DNA of 12,194 nt from Actinomycetota bacterium (GTDB taxonomy: Bacteria; Actinomycetota; Actinomycetes; S36-B12). Position numbers and translations under genes: made by a program. This document shows, one piece after another, positions 7,620-12,194 of the stretch. Location of the stretch: assembly GCA_003456155.1 (NCBI GenBank), contig DMPC01000190.1:18048-30241 (forward strand), written 5' to 3'. Each line of letters opens with the position of its first letter. The stretch's first letter is position 1. The notes beneath the pieces were generated by a model. The model had not been told where the DNA came from, did not search any database, and saw only the letters and a program-made list of their open reading frames with translations.

Positions 7620-8576
7620 TCAGTCGTTGGCGTGCAGGGCGGCGTTCAGGCCGCCCCACGTGCCGGTGCGCTGGACGACCTCGATCGCCCCCGACTGGGA
7701 GTTGCGCCGGAACAGCAGGTCCGACGCCCCCGACAGATCCTTGGCCTTCGCTGTCGCGCCGTCGGGCAGCAGGACCTTCGAGCCGCCCGTCACGTAGAGC
7801 CCGGCCTCGACGATGCAGTTGTCGCCGAGGGAGATCCCGACCCCTGCGTTGGCGCCGATCAGGCACCCTCGGCCCACGCTGATCACCTCGGTCCCGCCGC
7901 CGGAGAGCGTGCCCATGATGGAGGCACCTCCTCCGATGTCCGAACCGTCGCCGACGACCACGCCCGCGGAGATGCGCCCCTCGACCATCGAGGTTCCGAG
8001 GGTTCCGGCGTTGAAGTTGACGAAGCCCTCATGCATCACCACCGTGCCGGATGCGAGGTGGGCCCCGAGCCTGACGCGATCGGCGTCAGCGATGCGCACG
8101 CCGCTGGGCACCACGTAGTCGACCATCCGCGGGAAGCGGTCGACGCCGTGCACGGTGAGGTGGTGGCCCTTGCGTCGAAGGTGCAGACGGGTCTCGGCCA
8201 CTCGATCGACGGGGATGGGGCCCACGCTCGTCCACGCGACGAGCGGCAGGATCCCGAAGATGCCGGTGAGGTTGATGCTGTGCGGTCGGACGAGACGATG
8301 GGAGAGCAGGTGCAGGCGCAGGTAGGCGTCAGCCGCGTCGGCGGGGGGTGCCTGGAGGTCGTCGATCACCGTCGAAACGGAGCGAACGGTGATCCCCCGG
8401 ACGGAGTCGGCGTCGATGCCCGACTCGAGGTTCGGGACGTCCACCGGTGTGGTGCCGAGGACAGGCTGCGGGTACCACACCTCCAGGACGTCGTCGCCGT
8501 CGAAGGTGGCCAGCCCGAGGGCAGACGCCCCCCCGGTCACGAGGGTCCTGGCGTCGTCAGCGGCATCGGTCGTCAT
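7620..8576 (-). CDS. dapD: 2,3,4,5-tetrahydropyridine-2,6-dicarboxylate N-succinyltransferase
   Basis: DapD transfers succinate from succinyl-CoA to tetrahydrodipicolinate in the succinylase branch of lysine and meso-diaminopimelate synthesis. The 318 residues match the actinobacterial type (M. tuberculosis Rv1201c is about 317), not the shorter proteobacterial type. Residues 1-110 are the N-terminal domain. The left-handed parallel beta-helix follows, with hexapeptide-like turns from about 165 to 275. The active-site region has MHEGFVNFNAGTLG at 181-194 and SMVEGRISAG at 196-205, where Glu199 is the likely catalytic acid. I chose the ATG at 8576 rather than an upstream ATG at 8606, because the upstream one would lie inside dapE and beyond the -10-like element. 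With 8576 the message is probably leaderless. dapE, a later enzyme of the same pathway, diverges 17 nt away. Confidence 0.95.
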   Translation of the reverse strand: MTTDAADDARTLVTGGASALGLATFDGDDVLEVWYPQPVLGTTPVDVPNLESGIDADSVRGITVRSVSTVIDDLQAPPADAADAYLRLHLLSHRLVRPHSINLTGIFGILPLVAWTSVGPIPVDRVAETRLHLRRKGHHLTVHGVDRFPRMVDYVVPSGVRIADADRVRLGAHLASGTVVMHEGFVNFNAGTLGTSMVEGRISAGVVVGDGSDIGGGASIMGTLSGGGTEVISVGRGCLIGANAGVGISLGDNCIVEAGLYVTGGSKVLLPDGATAKAKDLSGASDLLFRRNSQSGAIEVVQRTGTWGGLNAALHAND

Positions 8577-8581
8577 GCGGC

Positions 8582-8588
8582 TACCGTA
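8582..8588. promoter_or_regulatory. Putative bidirectional leaderless -10 element for dapD and dapE
   Basis: The 17 nt between the divergent starts contain CTACCGTAG. Read on the + strand it gives TACCGT (8582-8587), then 6 nt, then the dapE GTG. Read on the - strand it gives TACGGT (8588-8583), then 6 nt, then the dapD ATG. Both fit the actinobacterial -10 consensus TANNNT and would start transcription at or next to the start codon. I see no convincing -35 element on either side and no Shine-Dalgarno site for either gene. The assignment rests on consensus and symmetry. Confidence 0.6.
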
Positions 8589-8593
8589 GCGAT

Positions 8594-9664
8594 GTGACTG
8601 CAGCATCGCCCTTGGACCTCGCGGCCGGCCCCGTGTCCCTCGCCGCGCAGTTGATCGATGTGCCGAGCGAGTCGCGACACGAGAAGGAGCTGGCGGACCT
8701 GGTGGAGTCCGCGCTCGTGACGGTGCCGTGGCTGACCGTCTCGCGTCATGGCAACACGATCGTGGCCCGCACCGAACTGGGCCGAGCTGAGCGCGTGCTC
8801 ATCGGGGGCCACCTCGACACGGTTCCCGAGCACGGGAACCTGCCTCATCGGTTCGCGGACGGTGCGCTCTACGGCCTCGGCGCCTGCGACATGAAGGGTG
8901 GAGTGGCGGTCTCGCTGTCGCTGGCCGCGACGGTGGCCGAGCCGACCCGCGACGTGACCTACGTCTACTACGAGTGCGAGGAGATCGAGGCCCACCTCAA
9001 CGGGCTCAAGCGGCTCGCCGATGAGCACCCGCATCTGCTCGAGGCGGATCTCGCGATCCTGATGGAGCCCTCCGACGCCGGCGTCGAGGCGGGCTGCCAG
9101 GGCACGCTACGAGTCGAGGTGCGCGCTGTCGGCGAGCGGGCGCACAGCGCGAGGTCGTGGATGGGCGTCAATGCGATCCACGGGGCGGCAGACATCCTGG
9201 ACCGATTGCGCGCCTACGAGCCTCGCCATCCTGTGATCGACGGGCTCACCTATCGCGAGGGACTCAACGCGGTCGGCATCGCGGGCGGGGTCGCCGGGAA
9301 CGTCATTCCGGACTCGTGCACCGTGACGGTGAACCACCGCTTCGCGCCGGATCGCACGGCCGATCAGGCCATCGCCCATGTGCGCGAGGTCTTCTCGGGC
9401 TTCGAGGTGACGGTGGTGGACGTGGCTCCGGGGGCGCTGCCGGGGCTCGACCGCGCGGCGGCTGCGGACTTCGTCGCCGCCGTGGGTGTTCAGCCGCGAC
9501 CGAAGTTCGGCTGGACGGATGTGGCGCGGTTCACCGGCCTGGGAATCCCCGCCCTCAACTTCGGGCCGGGGGATCCTGCCCTCGCGCACACGCGCGATGA
9601 GCATGTGCCCGTCGAGCAGATCGAGTTGTGCGAGCGTCGCCTGCGCCGGTGGCTTTCTTCCTGA
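8594..9664 (+). CDS. dapE: Succinyl-diaminopimelate desuccinylase
   Basis: DapE is a dinuclear zinc peptidase of the M20 family that hydrolyses N-succinyl-LL-diaminopimelate to LL-diaminopimelate and succinate. The protein has 356 residues, close to the actinobacterial homologue. Motifs in order are GGHLDTVP at 71-78 (His73 metal ligand, Asp75), GACDMKGG at 96-103 (Asp99 bridging ligand), YYECEEIE at 125-132 (catalytic Glu129 and ligand Glu130), MEPSD at 157-161 (Glu158) and AHTRDEHVP at 331-339 (His332). The lid/dimerisation domain spans about 170-285 and includes GERAHSARSWMG. GTG at 8594 is the only start that fits between the dapD start and the first conserved residues; the longer open frame upstream shadows dapD. 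No Shine-Dalgarno site is seen, so a leaderless message is likely. Confidence 0.95.
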   Translation: MTAASPLDLAAGPVSLAAQLIDVPSESRHEKELADLVESALVTVPWLTVSRHGNTIVARTELGRAERVLIGGHLDTVPEHGNLPHRFADGALYGLGACDMKGGVAVSLSLAATVAEPTRDVTYVYYECEEIEAHLNGLKRLADEHPHLLEADLAILMEPSDAGVEAGCQGTLRVEVRAVGERAHSARSWMGVNAIHGAADILDRLRAYEPRHPVIDGLTYREGLNAVGIAGGVAGNVIPDSCTVTVNHRFAPDRTADQAIAHVREVFSGFEVTVVDVAPGALPGLDRAAAADFVAAVGVQPRPKFGWTDVARFTGLGIPALNFGPGDPALAHTRDEHVPVEQIELCERRLRRWLSS

Positions 9665-9671
9665 CACAACG

Positions 9672-9705
9672 CGGCGGGTCCCACGCCGAAGCGTGGAACC
9701 CGCCG
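9672..9705. terminator. Bidirectional hairpin between dapE and yceI
   Basis: A 15-bp stem (9672-9686 with 9691-9705) has one C/A mismatch at 9680/9697 and a CGAA tetraloop. It starts 8 nt after the dapE stop and lies 23 nt beyond the end of the convergent yceI gene. No strong T tract follows on either side, which is common in high-GC actinomycetes. It probably stops transcription from both directions. Confidence 0.8.
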
Positions 9706-9727
9706 AGGGGAAGCGTGTGCAGCGGTG

Positions 9728-10291
9728 TCAGGCCTGCTTGACGGCCTCGACATCGAGCAGCAGCGTGATCTCGTCTCCGACCAGGACTCCACCGGTCTCG
9801 AGCGCGGCGTTCCAGGTCAGGCCGAACTCCTTGCGGCTGATCTTGGTCGTGCCCTCGAAGCCGATGCGCTGGTTGCCCCACGGGTCCTGGCTCAGGCCGA
9901 TGAACTCGTACGCGACCTCGACGCTGCGGGTGACGCCGTGGATGGTGAGATCACCGGTCAGGGTCACGTCGTTGCCGCTCACCTGCACGCTCGTCGAGGT
10001 GAAGGTCAGCGTGGGGAAGGCCTCGGCATCGAGGAAGTCGGGGGAGATGAGGTGAGCGTCGCGGTCGGCGCTCTTGGTGTCGATGCTGGCGGCCTCGATC
10101 GTGACCTCGGCGGATGAGGCGGAGAGGTTCGCCCCGTCGATGGTGAAGGAACCGGCGAAGGCACCGAAGGCGCCGCGCACCTTCGCGATCATCGCGTGGC
10201 GCACGGTGAAGCCGAGGGTGCTGTGGCTGGGGTCGATGACCCAGGTGCCGGTGGCGCTGCTGATGGTCGAGGTCTCGCTCGTGGCGGTCAT
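9728..10291 (-). CDS. YceI family protein
   Basis: The 187-residue protein is a lipocalin-like YceI-family beta barrel, a family that binds long isoprenoid or amphiphilic molecules. Family features are WVIDPSHSTLGFTVRH at residues 17-32, the SADRDAHLISPDFLDAEAFP segment at 74-93, LTIHGVTRSV at 115-124 and the closing ISRKEFGLTWN at 151-161. The first 15 residues are Ser/Thr-rich and polar, with no signal peptide or membrane segment, so the protein is probably cytoplasmic, unlike secreted proteobacterial YceI. The start at 10291 has AAGGAG 4 nt upstream; the longer open frame toward 10900 only shadows the LOG gene. The actual ligand is unknown. Its promoter region holds an operator-like palindrome, so expression may be inducible. 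Confidence 0.9.
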   Translation of the reverse strand: MTATSETSTISSATGTWVIDPSHSTLGFTVRHAMIAKVRGAFGAFAGSFTIDGANLSASSAEVTIEAASIDTKSADRDAHLISPDFLDAEAFPTLTFTSTSVQVSGNDVTLTGDLTIHGVTRSVEVAYEFIGLSQDPWGNQRIGFEGTTKISRKEFGLTWNAALETGGVLVGDEITLLLDVEAVKQA

Positions 10292-10313
10292 GCTGCTCCT
10301 TGAGGGGTCTTTG

Positions 10314-10327
10314 GTTGACTGTTCAAC
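10314..10327. promoter_or_regulatory. Operator-like palindrome upstream of yceI
   Basis: GTTGA-CTGT-TCAAC is a 14-bp inverted repeat with perfect 5-bp arms. It lies directly downstream of the predicted yceI -10 hexamer, over the expected transcription start. AT-rich arms stand out in this GC-rich DNA and resemble operators of MarR-type repressors. The regulator is not in the window, and the family assignment is a guess from shape. Confidence 0.5.
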
Positions 10328-10334
10328 TAGGAGG

Positions 10335-10363
10335 ACGGTAGCAGCACGTCGTTGATCGAGCAA
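10335..10363 (-). promoter_or_regulatory. Promoter of yceI
   Basis: On the - strand TTGCTC (10363-10358) and TACCGT (10340-10335) are separated by 17 nt, a normal sigma-A spacing with a TANNNT -10. The start of transcription would fall near 10328, leaving a leader of about 37 nt that carries the AAGGAG ribosome binding site. Confidence 0.55.
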
Positions 10364-10383
10364 CCAGTGCCGTCGGGACGCTG

Positions 10384-10402
10384 CTAGGCCTCGTCCTAGG
10401 GT
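10384..10402 (+). promoter_or_regulatory. Leaderless promoter of the LOG gene with overlapping inverted repeat
   Basis: TAGGGT at 10397-10402 fits TANNNT and is 6 nt from the ATG at 10409, the same spacing as seen at dapD and dapE. No Shine-Dalgarno site precedes the ATG. An inverted repeat, CTAGG (10384-10388) and CCTAG (10395-10399), overlaps the hexamer with arm starts 11 nt apart, about one helical turn, so it could be a repressor site. No clear -35 element is seen. Confidence 0.5.
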
Positions 10403-10408
10403 GCAGCC

Positions 10409-10966
10409 ATGCCCGCCGTGTGCGTCTTCTGCTCGTCCAGCACGACGATCGATGACCGCTACCCGGCCCTGGCGGCGACCGTGGGCGAGGCGCTCGCCCG
10501 GCGCGGCTGGGATGTGGTGTCCGGCGCCGGCTCCATCTCCATGATGGGCGCCCTCGGGCGCGCCGCCCGCGCGGCGGGGGGTCGCACCGTCGGCGTGATC
10601 CCGGAGGCGCTGGTCGCGCTCGAGGTCGCCGACCATGACTCCGACGAGTTCATCGTCACGCGCGACATGCGCCAGCGCAAAGGGCTGATGGATGAGCGCT
10701 CGGATGCCTTCCTCGCGCTGCCCGGAGGCATCGGCACGCTCGAGGAGCTGATCGAGGTCTGGACGGCGCGCAGCCTGAACATGCACCGCAAGCCTGTCGT
10801 CGTCCTGGACCCGTGGGGCGACTTCGATCACCTGCACGCGCTCCTCGACCACTGGCTCACGCGCGGCTTTGTGCGGCCCGAGGCGGTTGCCTCCGTGCAC
10901 TGGGAGACCGAGGTCGAGGCAGCACTGGAGACGATCGAGCGGTCCTGGGCCGAAGCCGGCTCCTGA
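10409..10966 (+). CDS. LOG family protein (TIGR00730)
   Basis: The 185-residue protein is a Rossmann-like LOG family member. Characterised relatives, including the M. tuberculosis homologue Rv1205 that sits in a similar neighbourhood, hydrolyse cytokinin riboside 5'-monophosphate to free base and ribose phosphate. The N-terminal strand and VCVFCSSS are at residues 4-11, SGAGSISMMG at 38-47 replaces the usual GGGxxGxMG, Arg90-Lys91 lie in MRQRKGLMDERSDAF, and the signature PGGIGTLEE is at 105-113. The Arg and PGGxGTxxE motifs are intact, so the enzyme is probably active, although the glycine loop has GAG in place of GGG. The true substrate in this organism could be another nucleoside monophosphate. 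The ATG at 10409 has no Shine-Dalgarno site and appears leaderless. Confidence 0.92.
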   Translation: MPAVCVFCSSSTTIDDRYPALAATVGEALARRGWDVVSGAGSISMMGALGRAARAAGGRTVGVIPEALVALEVADHDSDEFIVTRDMRQRKGLMDERSDAFLALPGGIGTLEELIEVWTARSLNMHRKPVVVLDPWGDFDHLHALLDHWLTRGFVRPEAVASVHWETEVEAALETIERSWAEAGS

Positions 10967-10985
10967 GTCGTCGCGGATCGACGAC
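10967..10985. other. Small hairpin after the LOG gene
   Basis: GTCGTCG (10967-10973) pairs with CGACGAC (10979-10985) around a 5-nt CGGAT loop, directly behind the LOG stop codon. A 7-bp stem without a T run is weak for a terminator, and it may only attenuate read-through into the downstream gene. Confidence 0.3.
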
Positions 10986-11042
10986 GGTCACGCGCGGGTG
11001 CTGCTGCTGGCCCATGCCTCCTCTCCATGATGGAATGACCAG

Positions 11043-11285
11043 GTGCCCTTGCTCTTCGCCGTCGTCGCGATCCTCGTCGTGGGTGCAGCCTTCCTCTACG
11101 CCGCCGGTCGCTGGAGCGGCTTGCCGCCGGCCGGCCCGGATCGACGTCCCCGTGCCACGCCCGATGACTTCGACGTCGTCCTCCGCGGCTATCGCATGGA
11201 TGAGGTGGATGCCCGCATCGCCGATCTGCAGCGGCAGATCACCGAGCTTCGTCCAGGAGCGGGACGCGCGAAGCCGGAAGCCTGA
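11043..11285 (+). CDS. Small membrane-anchored DivIVA-like protein
   Basis: The 80-residue protein has a hydrophobic membrane segment at residues 2-20 and a proline-rich linker at 22-41. A short DivIVA-like module at 42-69 follows (DFDVVLRGYRMDEVDARIADLQRQITEL), with the family's F...LRGY..DEVD pattern and the start of a coiled coil. DivIVA proteins mark curved membrane at poles and septa. This form replaces the N-terminal membrane-binding loop with a real anchor and keeps only a minimal coil, so it may act as an adaptor; that is inferred. Similar small proteins occur near the DUF3117 gene in other actinobacteria (for example Rv1209, from memory). GTG at 11043 is the first in-frame start after a stop at 11028-11030. 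No Shine-Dalgarno site is clear; TGGAAT lies 6 nt upstream. The SRPBCC gene follows after 1 nt. Confidence 0.78.
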   Translation: MPLLFAVVAILVVGAAFLYAAGRWSGLPPAGPDRRPRATPDDFDVVLRGYRMDEVDARIADLQRQITELRPGAGRAKPEA

Positions 11286-11286
11286 C

Positions 11287-11739
11287 ATGACCGACCGGGT
11301 GCGGCTGGACGTCACCGTGGATGCGCCCGTCGATGCAGTCTTCGCCGCGGTCACCGACTGGCCCCGTCAGGGTGACTGGATGCTCGGCACCAGGGTCGAG
11401 GTCCGCGCGGGCGACGGATGCAGCGTGGGCTCGGAGCTGGCGGCATGGACGGGCCTCGGCGTGGGCGTCTGGGACACCATGGTCATCACGCGCTGGGAGG
11501 CCCCCTACCGGGTCGACGTCCTGCATACCGGGGCCGTCGTGCGCGGAACCGGGACCATGGAGGTCGTGGCGCTGCCCGGCGCGCGCAGCCGCTTCATCTG
11601 GAGCGAGGAGCTCGACCTTCCCCTGGGCATGCTGGGAGCGCTCGGCTGGCCCCTCGCCCGACCCATCCTTCTTGCCGGGGTCCGACGGTCGCTCCGGGTG
11701 TTCGCCCACGGGGTCGAATCGGGCGCCGCCGCCTCCTGA
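11287..11739 (+). CDS. SRPBCC family protein (polyketide cyclase/dehydrase-like)
   Basis: The 150-residue protein has the START/Bet v 1 helix-grip pattern: an initial strand VRLDVTVDAPVDAVFAAVTDW at about residues 4-24, interrupted by the first helix, a run of beta strands through the GTRVEV, GSELAAW and WDTMVI segments, then a strand SRFIWSEELDLP followed by a long C-terminal helix (ARPILLAGVRRSLRVFAHGVE, ~124-144). Such proteins bind hydrophobic ligands in a central cavity; the ligand here is unknown. There is no signal peptide. It starts 1 nt after the DivIVA-like gene (TGACATG), so the two are almost certainly co-transcribed and translationally coupled, which suggests a shared cell-envelope context. 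The open frame extends upstream to 10813, but that part shadows the LOG gene. Confidence 0.85.
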   Translation: MTDRVRLDVTVDAPVDAVFAAVTDWPRQGDWMLGTRVEVRAGDGCSVGSELAAWTGLGVGVWDTMVITRWEAPYRVDVLHTGAVVRGTGTMEVVALPGARSRFIWSEELDLPLGMLGALGWPLARPILLAGVRRSLRVFAHGVESGAAAS

Positions 11740-11786
11740 CGAGGCCGTGGCCCGGACCCGCCCGCGCCTCGGGCCGGTGGGTCGGC

Positions 11787-11792
11787 GATAAT
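11787..11792 (+). promoter_or_regulatory. -10 element of the DUF3117 gene
   Basis: GATAAT is a close match to the sigma-A -10 hexamer and is conspicuous in GC-rich surroundings. Transcription would start near 11799, giving a leader of about 67 nt before the ATG at 11866. No clear -35 element is visible. This marks the DUF3117 gene as a separate transcription unit from the SRPBCC gene. Confidence 0.6.
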
Positions 11793-11865
11793 GGGGCGCC
11801 GCCTGTGCTGTCTGCAGGGGCCCGCGGGGCATCTCGGCTCTGGCGGATCGACGGAAGGGGATCAC

Positions 11866-12033
11866 ATGGCCGCGATGAAGCCGCGGACGGGCGATGGCCC
11901 GCTCGAGGTGACCAAGGAGGGACGTGGCTACGTGATGCGCGTGCCTCTCGAGGGCGGCGGCCGCCTTGTCGTCGAGCTCAACGGCGAGGAGGCCAAGGAC
12001 CTCGGTGCGAAGCTGCTGGAGCTGTTCGCCTGA
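11866..12033 (+). CDS. DUF3117 domain-containing protein
   Basis: This 55-residue protein matches the highly conserved actinobacterial DUF3117 family (compare M. tuberculosis Rv1211), starting MAAMKPRTGDGPLEVTKEGR and ending in an amphipathic helix with ELNGEEAKDLGAKLLELF. The function is unknown. The middle (GYVMRVPLEGGGRLVVELN) looks like a two-strand beta hairpin leading into that helix. The start at 11866 is supported by GGAAGGGG ending 5 nt upstream; the longer frame from 11791 begins inside the predicted -10 element and is not the real start. It has its own promoter and a strong terminator, so it is a monocistronic gene. Small size, a clean Shine-Dalgarno site and a strong terminator suggest high expression. 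Confidence 0.93.
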   Translation: MAAMKPRTGDGPLEVTKEGRGYVMRVPLEGGGRLVVELNGEEAKDLGAKLLELFA

Positions 12034-12048
12034 GCGACACTGACTGCC

Positions 12049-12085
12049 CGAAGGGCCCCGGACACCAGATGTCCGGGGCCCTTCG
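12049..12085. terminator. Strong bidirectional terminator hairpin
   Basis: A perfect 16-bp stem (12049-12064 with 12070-12085) closes a 5-nt CCAGA loop between two convergent genes. It starts 15 nt after the DUF3117 stop and ends 4 nt before the stop of the - strand methyltransferase. The outer pairs CGAAGG/CCTTCG give A-rich and T-rich flanks on opposite strands, as expected for a shared terminator. Confidence 0.88.
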
Positions 12086-12089
12086 TCCG

Positions 12090-12194
12090 TCAGGAGCGCT
12101 CGCGCAGCAGGGCGACGAGCAGGCCGTCACCCACGGTGAGCAGGGCCGGCATCCAGTCGTCATCGGTCTGGATCATCGCCGCGACATCGCGCAG
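12090..12194 (-). CDS. O-methyltransferase, C-terminal end only
   Basis: Only the last 34 residues are in the window; the gene continues beyond 12194. The end reads ...TDDDWMPALLTVGDGLLVALLRERS, which matches the C-terminal strand pair of class I SAM-dependent O-methyltransferases (a VPALLPVGDGLLLA-type ending, as in Rv1220c). The catalytic and SAM-binding parts are not visible, so the assignment rests on this motif and on the conserved position beside the DUF3117 gene. The substrate is unknown. Confidence 0.65.
   Translation of the reverse strand: MRDVAAMIQTDDDWMPALLTVGDGLLVALLRERS

Noticed and set aside
8577..8606. dapD start at 8606 (10 extra residues)
   Set aside because: It would place the start inside the divergent dapE coding sequence and beyond the -10-like element, and the extra residues MLQSHRYGSR are not typical of DapD.
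10292..10900. N-terminal extension of yceI to 390 codons
   Set aside because: The extension lies antisense to the LOG gene and crosses the promoter region. The YceI domain, a Shine-Dalgarno site and a promoter all support the start at 10291.
11010..11034. Shine-Dalgarno-like GGAGAGGAGG followed by ATG on the - strand
   Set aside because: The spacing from AGGAGG to the ATG is only 1 nt, and the frame that follows is Arg-rich shadow sequence antisense to the LOG gene.

Overview
The window is GC-rich DNA read almost completely by genes that have few Shine-Dalgarno sites but several start codons 6 nt behind a TANNNT hexamer. Together with the actinobacterial type of DapD, a LOG/TIGR00730 protein, a DUF3117 mini-protein and a DivIVA-like membrane protein, this points to a chromosome segment of an actinomycete. 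The genus cannot be decided from the sequence.

Left part (1-7615, all + strand): a tightly packed myo-inositol catabolism operon. The order is iolE-like inosose dehydratase (5' end outside the window), iolC kinase, a Cgl0159-type (beta/alpha)8 aldolase-like protein, iolB isomerase, a Gfo/Idh/MocA oxidoreductase, iolD acylhydrolase and iolG inositol dehydrogenase. Junctions are ATGA overlaps or gaps of a few bases, so one long message with translational coupling is likely. IolG and/or the second oxidoreductase would oxidise inositol, IolE dehydrates the inosose, IolD opens the ring, IolB isomerises 5-deoxyglucuronate, IolC phosphorylates the product, and the Cgl0159-type protein is the best local candidate for the final aldol cleavage, because no class II iolJ is seen. 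No iolA, regulator or transporter lies in the window.

Middle part (7620-9705): lysine and peptidoglycan precursor synthesis. dapD (- strand) meets iolG tail to tail across only 4 nt. dapE (+ strand) diverges from dapD across 17 nt. Those 17 nt hold a near-symmetric TACCGTA that can serve as a -10 element for both genes, each with exactly 6 nt to the start codon. dapE ends at a strong hairpin shared with the convergent yceI gene.

Right part (9728-12194): yceI (- strand) with a recognisable promoter and an operator-like palindrome, a divergently read leaderless LOG-family gene, a small DivIVA-like membrane protein, an SRPBCC protein, the 55-residue DUF3117 protein, a very strong bidirectional terminator, and the last 34 residues of a convergent O-methyltransferase. 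From memory, the order dapD-dapE-LOG-DivIVA-like-DUF3117-O-methyltransferase resembles the Rv1201c-Rv1220c region of Mycobacterium tuberculosis. This part therefore looks like conserved core chromosome, and the iol operon is the accessory neighbour.

I found no RNA genes, CRISPR arrays, insertion sequences or phage genes. The most unusual points are the symmetric dapD/dapE promoter, a glycine at the expected catalytic aspartate position of IolG, a 13-codon coupling ORF between iolD and iolG, and the Cgl0159-type protein as a possible replacement aldolase.
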